From contig NZ_ARXU01000002.1 in the NCBI RefSeq assembly GCF_000756655.1, positions 62,001 to 126,000 on the forward strand: DNA of 64,000 bases. The letters are read 5' to 3'. Numbering within the stretch: position 1 is the first letter of the stretch; each line of letters starts with the position of its first letter. The position numbers were made by a program, and so were the translations under genes. Positions 55,266 to 64,000 of the stretch are shown here, piece after piece. The notes beneath the pieces are model-generated. The model was not told the origin of the DNA and ran no database searches. It worked only from the letters and a program-made list of their open reading frames with translations. The stretch is from Alcanivorax jadensis T9 (GTDB lineage Bacteria > Pseudomonadota > Gammaproteobacteria > Pseudomonadales > Alcanivoracaceae).

Positions 55266-55508
55266 ATGGCAAAGCAGGCAGCCCCCGCGCTGGAAACCTC
55301 ACTGGACAATCTGGAATCCCTGGTGGAACGGATGGAATCTGGTGACCTGACCCTGGAAGAGTCCCTGAAAGCCTTTGAAGAAGGGGTTCGCCTTTCCCGG
55401 GAGTGCCAACAGGCCCTGCAACAGGCCGAGCAGAAGGTACGTATTCTGCTGGAGCAGAACACTGACGCCGAGCCGGCTCCTTTTGCCGGTGAAGACAATG
55501 GCCAGTAA
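55266..55508 (+). CDS. xseB: Exodeoxyribonuclease VII small subunit
   Basis: An 80-aa XseB. The helical hairpin LETSLDNLESLVERMESGDL, then LEESLKAFEEGVRLSRECQQ, is the family core that binds XseA to form exonuclease VII, which degrades single-stranded DNA. The leader CTAGGAGA lies before ATG 55266. It overlaps ispA by 11 bases, the classical xseB-ispA-dxs order. Confidence 0.94.
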   Translation: MAKQAAPALETSLDNLESLVERMESGDLTLEESLKAFEEGVRLSRECQQALQQAEQKVRILLEQNTDAEPAPFAGEDNGQ

Positions 55509-56394
55509 CTTCCCCGCCCTGGACCAGCTCGGCGAGACCAGCCGGGCCCGTCTGGAGCAGGCACTGGCCACCTTCGTGCCCGCCGCCAGTGCCGCACCAC
55601 GACTGAGCCAGGCCATGCGCTATGCGGCCCTCAGCGGCGGCAAGCGTATCCGCCCACTGCTGGTTTACGGTGCCGCCCAGCTGGCCGGGGCCGAACCGGC
55701 CAAAGCCGATGTGCCCGCCGCCGCCGTGGAACTGATTCATGCCTATTCGCTGGTCCACGACGACCTGCCCGCCATGGATGATGACGACCTGCGCCGGGGC
55801 CAGCCCACCTGCCACAAGGCTTTCGACGAGGCCACCGCCATCCTGGCCGGCGACACCCTGCATACCCGTGCTTTCGAATTGCTCGCCAACAGCGGCCATT
55901 ACCGCGCAGAAACCCGCATCGCCATGATCCAGCACCTTTGCCTGGCCGCCGGCGTGGACGGCATGGCCGCCGGGCAGATGCAGGACATGCTCGCCCAGGG
56001 CCAGCAGCAGACTGTCGCGGCACTGGAAGAAATGCATTATCTGAAGACCGGCCGGCTGATCACTGCCAGCCTGCAACTGGGCTATTTCGCCGCGGAAGTG
56101 GATGCCACTGCGCTGATCAACGACCTGAACCGGTTTGGCGATGCCATCGGCCTGGCCTTCCAGATACAGGACGATATTCTCGATATCACCGCCGGCACCG
56201 AACAGCTGGGCAAACCCTCCGGCTCCGACCAGAAACTGCAGAAAAGCACCTTCCCTTCCTTGCTAGGCCTGGAGCAGAGCCAACAGCGGGCCCGGGAGCT
56301 CTGCCAACAGGCCCAACAGACCCTGGCGGACTACGGAGAACGCGCCCAACCACTGCAACAATTGGCGCAATACATCATCTCCCGCGATCACTGA
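55498..56394 (+). CDS. ispA: Farnesyl diphosphate synthase
   Basis: A 298-aa prenyltransferase that adds isopentenyl diphosphate to make geranyl and farnesyl diphosphate. The first aspartate-rich motif is DDLPAMDDDDLRRG (near residue 86) and the second is DDILD (near 226); GGKRIRPLL and KTGRLI are also present. ATG 55498 starts within xseB. Its product feeds quinone and undecaprenyl synthesis, and dxs follows after 66 bases. Confidence 0.94.
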   Translation: MASNFPALDQLGETSRARLEQALATFVPAASAAPRLSQAMRYAALSGGKRIRPLLVYGAAQLAGAEPAKADVPAAAVELIHAYSLVHDDLPAMDDDDLRRGQPTCHKAFDEATAILAGDTLHTRAFELLANSGHYRAETRIAMIQHLCLAAGVDGMAAGQMQDMLAQGQQQTVAALEEMHYLKTGRLITASLQLGYFAAEVDATALINDLNRFGDAIGLAFQIQDDILDITAGTEQLGKPSGSDQKLQKSTFPSLLGLEQSQQRARELCQQAQQTLADYGERAQPLQQLAQYIISRDH

Positions 56395-56460
56395 CGCCTG
56401 ACGCCTGCTGAAGGTATACTAGGGTCTCATTTCGCCGTGCATTTCAGGCTGCATACCTCT

Positions 56461-58377
56461 ATGCCCAAGACATTTACGCAAATCCCGCTGACTCGCCCGG
56501 CCACTCCGCTGCTGGACATGCTGACCAGTCCCGCCGAGTTACGAAGGCTGCCAGCCACCCGGCTGGAACAGGTGGTGGACGAACTGCGTGAATACCTGCT
56601 CTACGCAGTGGGCCAATGCGGTGGCCACTTCGGCGCCGGTCTGGGCGTGGTGGAGCTGACCGTAGCCCTCCACTATCTGTACAACACCCCCGACGACCGG
56701 CTGGTGTGGGATGTGGGCCACCAGTGCTACCCGCACAAGATTCTCACCGGCCGCCGTGAAGGCATCACCAGTATCCGCCAGCAGGATGGCCTGTCCGGTT
56801 TTCCCAAGCGCAGCGAGTCCGAGTACGACACCTTCGGTGTGGGCCACTCGTCCACGTCCATCAGCGCGGCCCTGGGCATGGCCCTGGGCGCGGAAATGGC
56901 AGGCAGTGACCGGCGTGCGGTGGCCATCATCGGCGACGGCGCCATGACCGCCGGCCAGGCCTTCGAGGCCATGAGCCACGCCGCCCACACCCGCTCCAAC
57001 CTGCTGGTGATTCTCAACGACAACAACATGTCGATTTCCCACAACGTGGGGGGCCTGTCCAACTACTTCGCTCGCATCTGGGCCAGCAAGAGCTATATCG
57101 CCCTGCGCGAAGGCGGCAAGAAGGTTCTCTCCACCATGCCGGCGGCCTGGGATTTTATCCGCCGCACGGAAGAAAGCATGAAGAACATGGTGAGCCCGGA
57201 CATGCTGTTCGAGGCCATCGGCTTCAACTACATCGGCCCCATCGACGGCCACAATGTGGACGAACTGGTGCGCACCCTGGGCAACATGCGTGCCCTGGAA
57301 GGCCCGCAGTTACTGCATGTCTACACCACCAAGGGCAAAGGCTTCGCCCCCGCCGAAGCGGACCCGGTGGGCTACCACGCCATCAACAAAATCGAGCCCA
57401 AACCCAAGGTACAGGTGGCCGTCCCCAGCCAGCCTAAGAAACCCAAGTATCAGGACATCTTTGGCCAGTGGCTGTGCGACATGGCCGAGCAGGATAAGCG
57501 CCTGGTGGGCATTACCCCGGCCATGTGCGAAGGCTCCGGCATGGTGGAGTTCAGCCAGCGCTTCCCGGATCGCTTCCATGACGTGGCCATCTGTGAACAG
57601 CACGCGGTGACCCTGGCCGGTGGCCTGGCCTGTGAAAACCAGAAACCGGTGGTGGCGATCTACTCCACCTTCCTGCAGCGCGGCTACGACCAGCTGATTC
57701 ATGACGTGGCCCTGCAGGATCTGGATGTGACCTTCGGCCTGGACCGGGCCGGCCTGGTCGGCGAAGACGGCGCCACCCATGGCGGCGTGTTTGATCTGGC
57801 TTACCTGCGCACCGTGCCCAACATGATCATCGCCGCCCCCTCCGACGAGAACGAGTGTCGGCAGTTACTATACAGCGCCTACCAGCACGAAGGTCCGGCG
57901 GCGGTGCGCTACCCGCGCGGCACCGGGCCCGGCGTAGCAATTGAAAAGGCCATGGAAGCCCTGCCCATCGGCCAGGCGCGTACTCTCCGTGACGGTCAGC
58001 AGGTGGCGATCCTGGCTTTCGGCGCCCTCACCCCGGCAGCGCAGGAAGCGGGCAAGGCCCTCAATGCCACCGTGCTGGATATGCGCTGGGTGAAGCCGCT
58101 GGATCGTGACGCCATCCTCCAGGCTGTCGCCAGTCACACCCTGCTGGTGACCGTGGAAGACCACCAGCGTATGGGCGGCGCCGGCTCGGCGGTGAACGAA
58201 CTGCTTCACGAGGAAGGCCTGCTGGTGGATGTGCTCAACCTGGCTCTACCGGACCACTTCATCCACCACGGCAAACGGGATGTGCTGCTGGCCGAGGCCG
58301 GACTGGATGCCCAGGGTATCGAGGCGCAAATCCGCACCCGCCTCAGCGAACAACAACGCCTGCGCGAAGCACGCTGA
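56461..58377 (+). CDS. dxs: 1-Deoxy-D-xylulose-5-phosphate synthase
   Basis: A 638-aa thiamine diphosphate enzyme that joins pyruvate and glyceraldehyde 3-phosphate, the first step of the MEP pathway. Conserved marks are [28 protein letters not shown] with NDNNMSIS for ThDP and magnesium, and [13 protein letters not shown] with the catalytic Glu. The length is normal. ATG 56461 gives the expected N-terminus. It ends the xseB-ispA-dxs operon. Confidence 0.95.
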   Translation: MPKTFTQIPLTRPATPLLDMLTSPAELRRLPATRLEQVVDELREYLLYAVGQCGGHFGAGLGVVELTVALHYLYNTPDDRLVWDVGHQCYPHKILTGRREGITSIRQQDGLSGFPKRSESEYDTFGVGHSSTSISAALGMALGAEMAGSDRRAVAIIGDGAMTAGQAFEAMSHAAHTRSNLLVILNDNNMSISHNVGGLSNYFARIWASKSYIALREGGKKVLSTMPAAWDFIRRTEESMKNMVSPDMLFEAIGFNYIGPIDGHNVDELVRTLGNMRALEGPQLLHVYTTKGKGFAPAEADPVGYHAINKIEPKPKVQVAVPSQPKKPKYQDIFGQWLCDMAEQDKRLVGITPAMCEGSGMVEFSQRFPDRFHDVAICEQHAVTLAGGLACENQKPVVAIYSTFLQRGYDQLIHDVALQDLDVTFGLDRAGLVGEDGATHGGVFDLAYLRTVPNMIIAAPSDENECRQLLYSAYQHEGPAAVRYPRGTGPGVAIEKAMEALPIGQARTLRDGQQVAILAFGALTPAAQEAGKALNATVLDMRWVKPLDRDAILQAVASHTLLVTVEDHQRMGGAGSAVNELLHEEGLLVDVLNLALPDHFIHHGKRDVLLAEAGLDAQGIEAQIRTRLSEQQRLREAR

Positions 58378-58393
58378 ACAGCGAACCGTTTTT

Positions 58394-58467
58394 ACCACAG
58401 AGGACACAGGGCTCACTGAGGAAAAACTTTTCGGGATTTTCTCTGAAAGCTCTGTGTCCTCTGTGGT
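58394..58467. repeat. Nine-base-periodic CACAGAG palindrome
   Basis: ACCACAGAGGACACAG (58394-58409) faces CTGTGTCCTCTGTGGT (58452-58467), a perfect 16-bp match, with further weaker pairing inside. It lies between convergent dxs and the GGDEF gene. The related copy at 34565 also lies between convergent genes, and a half copy is at 15801-15829. Confidence 0.85.
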
Positions 58468-58530
58468 GAAAATCGGGTTTGAGATCTTGTGGGTGGACCT
58501 GCCCCACCCAGCAGGCATTCTGCGTGAGCC

Positions 58531-59757
58531 CTACAACCCCTTGTCATCCTTGACCAGCCGCACTCTGGGTGGCGGCTCATACAGTCGCCAGGTGTCCCGG
58601 CCACTTTGTTTCGCCTGGTACAGGGCACGGTCCGCCGCATCCAGCAAGGCCCTTGCGGTCTGTTTCGGGCCGGGGGTCAATACGGCTACGCCCACACTGA
58701 CGGTGACTTCGCCGGTGTCGGGATTGCAGGAATGCGGCATTGCCAGAGCGCGTATCGAGCGACATATCCGGGAAGCCAGTTGTTGTGCCTCGGTGTCCGC
58801 AATGCCGGGATAGAGCAACACGAATTCTTCACCACCGAAGCGCGCCACCACGTCGCCGCCCCGCCGCCCGTAACGCCGTAACTCACTGGATAGCTGCTGC
58901 AGACAGCGGTCACCCTGCAGGTGTCCGTAATGGTCGTTGTAGGCTTTGAAGCAGTCCACATCCACCAGCATGATAGTCAGCGGCTGCTGCTCACGCTGGC
59001 AGCGCCGCCATTCCCGATCCAGGGCCTCATCAAAGGAACGCCGGTTGGCAAGCCCGGTAAGACTGTCTTCGCGACTGAGCCGATGCAGCCGTTCCGCCAG
59101 AGCCTGGGTGCGTTGCTGCTGGCGCAGCAATTGCCGCTGGTTGAAAAACAGCTGGCGATCTCGCACTTCTGAGGTATAGCACAGGAACATGCCCAGCAGA
59201 CTCACCCCGGTATAGGTACGGTGAGCCACCTGCCAGTCCACCCCGTGACCGAAGCGCTCAGACAGCCACCAGCCCAGCAACCCGCCACCCCAACAGGCCG
59301 CTACCGCCACCGGGAAGCGCAGCCCCACCATGGCGTAGACAATCACCAACGCATAGATCACCGACACATGGGCCAACTGGACGGAAACCGACCCATCGAT
59401 AAAACCGGGAATGGCCATGGACACCGCCACCGCCAGAAAGCTACCCAGCCCCGCGTACCAGGGAAAATAACGATTCAGGGCGGACACCTGGGCCAGGCCG
59501 CCGGCCACCAGCACGATAACCCCCACCCAGATATAGGTGGCCAGCCAGCGGCCACGTACCGCTTCCGGCGCCAACGCATAGATACCGGTGATCAGGAGGA
59601 GATAAAGCAGAAGAATATAGAAGGCATTGACCCGGAAACCTTCCACGGCTTCCCGGCACTGATATTCACGGTATTCGGTTTCCAGGCGCCGGGGAAAGCG
59701 TAACCAGCGCACCCCCGGCACCACCACCCGCCTGGAACGGGGATCGGTATCCGACAT
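58531..59757 (-). CDS. Membrane diguanylate cyclase (GGDEF)
   Basis: A 408-aa inner-membrane protein. About six helices fill residues 43-205, then a coiled linker and a GGDEF domain (about 230-395) with GGEEF near residue 315. The I-site RxxD is present (RGGD nine residues before the loop), so feedback inhibition by cyclic di-GMP is expected, unlike the enzyme at 6702. It has no evident link to its neighbours. The start is ATG 59757. Confidence 0.88.
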   Translation of the reverse strand: MSDTDPRSRRVVVPGVRWLRFPRRLETEYREYQCREAVEGFRVNAFYILLLYLLLITGIYALAPEAVRGRWLATYIWVGVIVLVAGGLAQVSALNRYFPWYAGLGSFLAVAVSMAIPGFIDGSVSVQLAHVSVIYALVIVYAMVGLRFPVAVAACWGGGLLGWWLSERFGHGVDWQVAHRTYTGVSLLGMFLCYTSEVRDRQLFFNQRQLLRQQQRTQALAERLHRLSREDSLTGLANRRSFDEALDREWRRCQREQQPLTIMLVDVDCFKAYNDHYGHLQGDRCLQQLSSELRRYGRRGGDVVARFGGEEFVLLYPGIADTEAQQLASRICRSIRALAMPHSCNPDTGEVTVSVGVAVLTPGPKQTARALLDAADRALYQAKQSGRDTWRLYEPPPRVRLVKDDKGL

Positions 59758-59944
59758 GGCAAATCCCTGCCTGCGGTTGATCAGTTATTATCCATTCAGG
59801 CTAAGGGCTAACCCGGCGTGGCGCCATCCTTTTCGTGCCAGCGGTAGTGACAAAACGATATTAGGGCAATTCAGATCAATGCAACAAACCTCTTGGACAG
59901 CCCTGTGGCCACAGCCCTTAGTGGCGACGCTTCCTGGCGATTAC

Positions 59945-60436
59945 TCAGGTAAACCACTGCGGCAGAAAAATAATCAGCAACTGTACCACCACTGCCGCAT
60001 ACACCCCGGCCAGCAGGTCATCTACCATGATCCCCAGCCCGCCTTCCACGCGACGGTCCAGCCAGCCGATGGGCCAGGGCTTGATAATGTCGAACACCCG
60101 GAAAGCCACAAACCCGGCCAGCGCCCCCCACCAGGTCACCGGCACCGCAATCATGGTGATCAACAGACCGGCGATTTCATCCCAGACAATGCCAGGGTGA
60201 TCGTGCACATTCATGTCGTGGGAGGTTTTCCCACACAGGAACGGGCCCACCGCGATCACCAGCGCCGTCACCAGCAGATAGCCCCACATCGGCAACTGGG
60301 CACACAACCACCAGATCGGCATGGCCGCCACCGTGCCGAAAGTCCCTGGCGCAATGGGCGCCAGGCCTGAGCCAAAGCCGAAGGCAAGAAAGTGGACCGG
60401 GTTTGTCATCTTCGGGCGTTTCAGTTCCATCGACAT
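59945..60436 (-). CDS. pgpA: Phosphatidylglycerophosphatase A
   Basis: A 163-aa inner-membrane phosphatase that forms phosphatidylglycerol. GFGSGLAPIAPGTFGTVAA, HDHPGIVWDEIAGLLI with the catalytic acidic residues, and GGLGIMVDDLLAG are the family marks, with about four helices. It overlaps the end of thiL by 16 bases at ATG 60436, the standard nusB-thiL-pgpA order. ATG 60430 is an alternative start. Confidence 0.93.
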   Translation of the reverse strand: MSMELKRPKMTNPVHFLAFGFGSGLAPIAPGTFGTVAAMPIWWLCAQLPMWGYLLVTALVIAVGPFLCGKTSHDMNVHDHPGIVWDEIAGLLITMIAVPVTWWGALAGFVAFRVFDIIKPWPIGWLDRRVEGGLGIMVDDLLAGVYAAVVVQLLIIFLPQWFT

Positions 60437-61446
60437 CTCTCGCTTGTACGCAACACGCAACATGCTTCACCCATCATGCCGACAAGCCCGTGTGCGTTAC
60501 TCAAAAATGTTGCCAGCCAGTGGCGTGCAACGTCGTTATTGTTCCGTCCTGGCCTGCCAGTCGCAGGCCCGTCCACCGTGCCCAGACAATAGCAGCCCGG
60601 CGGCAGGCTTTCCTGCGCTGGCAGGGTAAAAAGCAGCAGGTAATCATCGCCGCCCTGGAGCTGCAGCCTACGTTGCTCTGCATCGCTGCAACCGGCAAGC
60701 ACAGCATTGCCCAGCGGCAAGGCGTCTTCCTGCAAACAGGCCCCCAGACTACCGGATGCGGCCAGAATATGGCCCAGGTCCGCCAGCACCCCGTCGGAGA
60801 TATCGATGCAGGCCGTGGCACGTCCCCGCAGCGCCTGCCCCAGGCTGAGTTGTGGAGACGGACGTCGGAAGTGATCGATGGCGGCACCGCTGCGCATCCC
60901 TTGCTGCCATTGCTGTAAACCCAGCAGGCCTGCGCCGGTGACACCGCCCACACAGATTTGATCGCCTGCCTGCGCGCCATCACGGCGCAGGGCCTGCCCC
61001 GGCGGCACTGCCCCGGTGGCCTGAATGGAGACGGACAGCGGGCCCCGGGTCACGTCGCCCCCCACCAGGGAGATGCCGGCCTGGTCGGCCAGGGTAAACA
61101 TGCCATCGGCAAAGCCTGACAGCCAGGCTTCATCCACGTTGGGCAGGGTCAGCGAGAGCAGAAACCAGAGGGGGTCGGCGCCCATGGCCGCCAGGTCGGA
61201 CAGATTCACCGCCAGGCAGCGGTAGCCCACATCAGCGGCATCCATGTCGTCAGGGAAATGGCGCCCGGCCAGGCTTGTGTCCTGGGTCATCACCAGTTGC
61301 TGACCGGCGGGGGGAGTCAGAATCGCCGCATCGTCACCGGGGCCAAGCACCACGCCGGCATCCGGACCGTGGTGACCATGGCGATGAAAGTAACGCCGAA
61401 TCAGGGAAAATTCATCCAGGCTCTGCGGCTTTGGGGTGTCTGTCAT
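60421..61446 (-). CDS. thiL: Thiamine-monophosphate kinase
   Basis: A 341-aa PurM-like kinase that makes thiamine diphosphate, the cofactor of the nearby Dxs. LDEFSLIRRYF, VLGPGDDAAIL, GYRCLAVNLSDLAAMGA and IDISDGVLADLGHI bind ATP and magnesium. ATG 61446 gives the conserved N-terminus. It lies 40 bases after nusB. The last 25 or so residues are atypical and encoded partly across the pgpA start. Confidence 0.93.
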   Translation of the reverse strand: MTDTPKPQSLDEFSLIRRYFHRHGHHGPDAGVVLGPGDDAAILTPPAGQQLVMTQDTSLAGRHFPDDMDAADVGYRCLAVNLSDLAAMGADPLWFLLSLTLPNVDEAWLSGFADGMFTLADQAGISLVGGDVTRGPLSVSIQATGAVPPGQALRRDGAQAGDQICVGGVTGAGLLGLQQWQQGMRSGAAIDHFRRPSPQLSLGQALRGRATACIDISDGVLADLGHILAASGSLGACLQEDALPLGNAVLAGCSDAEQRRLQLQGGDDYLLLFTLPAQESLPPGCYCLGTVDGPATGRPGRNNNDVARHWLATFLSNAHGLVGMMGEACCVLRTSERCRWN

Positions 61447-61486
61447 GGGAGAAGCATAGCGCGCAGGGAGCCCTGCGCGCATCCGC

Positions 61487-61939
61487 TCAATCGCGGAAAG
61501 GACGTTCTGACGCTTCCTGGTAGCGCAGCTTGCGCGCCAGCTTGTCGAGCACGCCGTTGACGTACTTGAAGGAATCGTCGGCACCGAACACCTTGGCCAG
61601 TTCGATGCCTTCGTTGATCACCACCCGATAGGGTACATCCAGGCGCTCTTTCAGCTCGTAGGCGCCGAGTCGCAGGATCGCTTTCTCGATCTGGGACAGC
61701 TCCTCTACCCGACGATCCAGATAGGGCGTCAGCAGCTCGTCGAGCTCTTTCACCTGGGCCGGCACCCCGTGCAGCAGGTCATGGAAATACTCGCGATCTG
61801 CCTTGGCAAAATCCTGGTTAGCCAGGAACTGGGCTTCGATGTCGCTTACGGCGGCACCGGCCAGCTGCCATTGATACAGGGCCTGCATGGTGAATCGGCG
61901 CGCCTTGCGGCGGGCACTGGGTGTGGAAGGATTGTTCAT
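61487..61939 (-). CDS. nusB: Transcription antitermination factor NusB
   Basis: A 150-aa all-helical protein that with NusE binds boxA RNA in rRNA antitermination. [26 protein letters not shown] and [17 protein letters not shown] are diagnostic. It lies between ribH and thiL, as in most gammaproteobacteria, 60 bases after ribH. Confidence 0.95.
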   Translation of the reverse strand: MNNPSTPSARRKARRFTMQALYQWQLAGAAVSDIEAQFLANQDFAKADREYFHDLLHGVPAQVKELDELLTPYLDRRVEELSQIEKAILRLGAYELKERLDVPYRVVINEGIELAKVFGADDSFKYVNGVLDKLARKLRYQEASERPFRD

Positions 61940-61999
61940 GCTGCCTCAACGTCAGGAAGTGGTGCGGGACGCCTGCGCCCCGCGCCGCGTCCCGAATAA

Positions 62000-62470
62000 T
62001 TACAGTGCCTTAAACAGGGAGACCATTTCCAGCGCGCTCATAGCCGCTTCGGCACCCTTGTTGCCAGCCTTGGTGCCGGAACGTTCGATGGCCTGTTCAA
62101 TGGTGTCCACGGTCAACACACCGAAGACCACCGGTACGCCTGTGGCGTTCTGGACAGCGGCAATGCCTTTGGCTGCTTCGCCGGCCACATATTCGAAGTG
62201 GGCGGTGCCACCGCGAATCACCGCACCCAGGGTGATCACTGCATCGTAATCGCGCTTTTCGATGACCTTCTTCACTGCCACCGGCATCTCCCAGGCACCG
62301 GGGACACGGATGATCTCGATATCATCAGGGCTGACACCGTGACGGACCAGCGCATCCACCGCGCCTTCCAGCAGGGCTTCCACCACAAAGCTGTTGAAAC
62401 GTGCAACGACGATACCGTAACGACCGCCCACATTGTTCAGAGTGCCTTCCAGGGTTTTGATGTTTTGCAT
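62000..62470 (-). CDS. ribH: 6,7-Dimethyl-8-ribityllumazine synthase
   Basis: A 156-aa lumazine synthase, the next-to-last step of riboflavin synthesis. [47 protein letters not shown] and [11 protein letters not shown] include the active-site Phe, Glu and His. The length is normal. It follows ribB after about 134 bases that contain the heptad palindrome at 62527. Confidence 0.95.
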   Translation of the reverse strand: MQNIKTLEGTLNNVGGRYGIVVARFNSFVVEALLEGAVDALVRHGVSPDDIEIIRVPGAWEMPVAVKKVIEKRDYDAVITLGAVIRGGTAHFEYVAGEAAKGIAAVQNATGVPVVFGVLTVDTIEQAIERSGTKAGNKGAEAAMSALEMVSLFKAL

Positions 62471-62526
62471 GCTTGCCTTCCTGTCAGTGCCGGTGGCTCA
62501 CGGCGACCGACTCAGTATTTAACTTG

Positions 62527-62601
62527 CAGTCGGACGTCGAAAGTCGGACGTCTGACGCTCTTGAAATTGTCGTCCGACGCCAAACTTCAGACGTCCGACG
62601 T
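62527..62601. repeat. Heptad-armed palindrome
   Basis: The arms 62527-62557 and 62571-62601 face each other imperfectly and read in 7-base steps of the type AGTCGGA/CGTCTGA. The right arm ends four bases from the ribB stop codon. It lies between ribB and ribH on the same strand. The words are GC-rich, unlike those at 7932. Confidence 0.75.
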
Positions 62602-62604
62602 ATC

Positions 62605-63714
62605 TCAACTATCTGCTTCAACATACTCGGTGATTTCCAGATCGAAACCACTGAGCGCATTGAACTTCATCGGCGAGCTGAGCAGGCGCATCTTGCGCAC
62701 CCCCAGGGCCTTGAGAATCTGGGAGCCGGTACCGATGTTGCGGTAGGCACGGGATTCCCCTTTGGGTTTGCTGGCAGTGCCGCCGAAGAAGGCTTCCAGC
62801 CGCTCCACGGTATCCTGGGATTCATAATCCTGACCCAGAATAATCACCACGCCGGCATCCGCCTGGGAGACAGATTCCAGAACGCGATGCATGTTCCAGC
62901 CGGTGCGGCCATTCATCTTGGCGCTCATCAGATCTCGCAGCGGATCCACCTGATGCACCCGAACGGTCACTTCCTTGTCTTCGCTGATCTCACCTTTGAC
63001 CAGGGCCACATGGGTCAGGCCATCCACGGTGTCGCGGAAGGCGACCAGACGGAAATCACCGTACCAGGTATCCAGGGTGTTATCGGACATCAGCTCGATG
63101 GTTTTCTCGTTGAGCGCACGATACTGAATCAGATCGGCAATGGTGCCAATCTTCAGCTCGTGCTCCTTGGCGAACACTTCCAGGTCTTCGCGGCGGGCCA
63201 TGGAGCCATCGTCGTTCATCACCTCACAGATCACCCCGGCGGACTCGCAACCGGCCAGCATGGCCAGATCACAGGATGCCTCGGTATGACCGGCACGCCG
63301 CAGCACGCCACCGGGCTCGGCCATTAACGGGAAAATGTGGCCAGGCTGGACGATGTCATAGGCGCGGGCATTGCGGGCCACGGCGGCCTGCACCGTGCGG
63401 GCACGATCGGCAGCGGAAATCCCGGTGGTCACCCCTTCACGGGCCTCGATGGAGACAGTGAACTTGGTACCAAAACCACTGCCGTTGCTCTGTACCATCA
63501 ACGGCAGTTCCAGCAGCTCACAGCGCTCGCGAGACATGGGCATACAGATCAGGCCACGGCCGTAGCGGGCCATGAAATTGATTGCCTCGGCGGTGACATG
63601 CTCGGCGGCCATCACCAGATCGCCCTCGTTTTCCCGGTCTTCATCATCCATCAGGACAACCATCTTGCCCTGGCGAATATCTTCGATCAGTTCTTCAATA
63701 CTGTTGAGCTGCAT
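62605..63714 (-). CDS. ribB: DHBP synthase with degenerate GTP cyclohydrolase II half
   Basis: A 369-aa RibBA-shaped protein. The RibB half (1-205) is intact: [16 protein letters not shown] binds magnesium, followed by [11 protein letters not shown] and [22 protein letters not shown], so it should make 3,4-dihydroxybutanone phosphate from ribulose 5-phosphate. The RibA half lacks the three zinc cysteines and the RCDCG motif; [12 protein letters not shown] stands in their place, so cyclohydrolase II activity is unlikely. A separate ribA must lie elsewhere. ATG 63714 is chosen as the conserved start. Confidence 0.92.
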   Translation of the reverse strand: MQLNSIEELIEDIRQGKMVVLMDDEDRENEGDLVMAAEHVTAEAINFMARYGRGLICMPMSRERCELLELPLMVQSNGSGFGTKFTVSIEAREGVTTGISAADRARTVQAAVARNARAYDIVQPGHIFPLMAEPGGVLRRAGHTEASCDLAMLAGCESAGVICEVMNDDGSMARREDLEVFAKEHELKIGTIADLIQYRALNEKTIELMSDNTLDTWYGDFRLVAFRDTVDGLTHVALVKGEISEDKEVTVRVHQVDPLRDLMSAKMNGRTGWNMHRVLESVSQADAGVVIILGQDYESQDTVERLEAFFGGTASKPKGESRAYRNIGTGSQILKALGVRKMRLLSSPMKFNALSGFDLEITEYVEADS

Positions 63715-63779
63715 AGTGGTACTCGACCTATTTAGCGTGGAAGCAAACGGCACTTCCTCTGCATTTTTCACCGGTGATG

Positions 63780-63934
63780 AGCTGCAAGCTACAAGCCGCA
63801 AGCTACAAGGAAAACCAGTGCGAACCCTGTCTTTCCGGTACGCCGCGATGTTGGCGCACTCCAGCCTGCAATTGATGGCAACCCGCTTTTATCGCGTTGA
63901 AGCTTGTCACTTGCGGCTTGTTACTGGCGGCTTC
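63780..63934. repeat. Heptad-armed palindrome
   Basis: The left arm, about 63781-63809, reads in words of the type GCTACAA/GCCGCAA; the right arm 63903-63931 faces it with about 23 of 29 matches. The right arm runs to the ribE stop codon. It lies in the leader between ribE and ribB. No FMN riboswitch was recognised in 63715-63930. Confidence 0.75.
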
Positions 63935-64000
63935 AGCCGCCTTTCAAAAACCCGTTTTCGGCCAGAAATGCCATAGAGATACCTTCCGCATTCGGCTCGG
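63933..64000 (-). CDS. ribE: Riboflavin synthase, C-terminal end
   Basis: Only the last 22 codons are in the window, ending ISMAFLAENGFLKGG at TGA 63933. This tail is like that of the riboflavin synthase alpha chain, and the position upstream of ribB-ribH-nusB is the canonical one for ribE. The identification rests on this short end and on gene order. Confidence 0.6.
   Translation of the reverse strand, partial: EPNAEGISMAFLAENGFLKGG

Noticed and set aside
63715-63930. FMN riboswitch before ribB
   Set aside because: The conserved FMN aptamer segments are not visible; the gap is filled by a heptad palindrome.

Overview
The window reads as a chromosomal segment of a marine, moderately GC-rich gammaproteobacterium, most like Alcanivorax or a close relative. 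The reasons are a complete ectoine operon (ectR-ectABC), a TRAP transporter very close to the Halomonas ectoine transporter TeaABC with its UspA-like TeaD, an acetate module (acs, CrbR/CrbS-type two-component system, yjcH-actP), a DcaP-type porin, an alpha-dioxygenase-like haem protein, and many Pseudomonas-like GTAGGAGC repeats. The genus is inferred; no 16S gene or tRNA was seen.

Layout. 1-5 kb: cut 3D-domain protein, lipoprotein hydrolase, short-chain dehydrogenase, acpH-hinT, and a fused pterin synthase-like protein. 5-11 kb: LysR, Arc-type DNA-binding protein, diguanylate cyclase, M23 peptidase-like protein, HD-GYP protein. 11-15 kb: thrS, hisI-cysS, START-domain protein. 16-21 kb: yidD, a DUF2946-like protein, a ZnuD-like zinc receptor, a His-rich AztD-like lipoprotein and a small beta-barrel, probably a zinc-acquisition locus. 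20.9-22.3 kb: an AT-rich string of integron cassettes with attC-like sites and no integrase, one encoding a HEPN-like protein. 22.8-28.5 kb: alpha-dioxygenase/cyclooxygenase-like enzyme and a MalT-type LuxR regulator. 28.8-31 kb: folE2 and a TPR protein. 31.1-34.5 kb: ectR-ectABC. 34.6-47.6 kb: DcaP porin, then the acetate module with nuclease and CBS/nucleotidyltransferase genes. 47.9-54.8 kb: MBL-fold hydrolase, dusC, teaABCD and a porin. 55.2-60.4 kb: xseB-ispA-dxs, a second diguanylate cyclase, pgpA. 60.4-64 kb: thiL, nusB, ribH, ribB and the 3' end of ribE, in the canonical order on the minus strand.

The genes fit an aerobic marine heterotroph that makes and recovers ectoine, scavenges acetate under two-component control, takes up zinc through TonB, and uses c-di-GMP signalling (two GGDEF proteins and one HD-GYP protein).

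The least ordinary content lies between genes. There are two 162-bp copies of an interspersed nested inverted-repeat element, each just upstream of a start codon and showing paired changes in its terminal arms. There is a 267-bp MITE-like element between a good sigma70 promoter and ectR. There is also a family of palindromes whose arms are built from 7-base (or 9-base) words that differ in sequence from copy to copy, usually abutting stop codons and in three cases enclosing a conserved AGGCCGCG-type hairpin.
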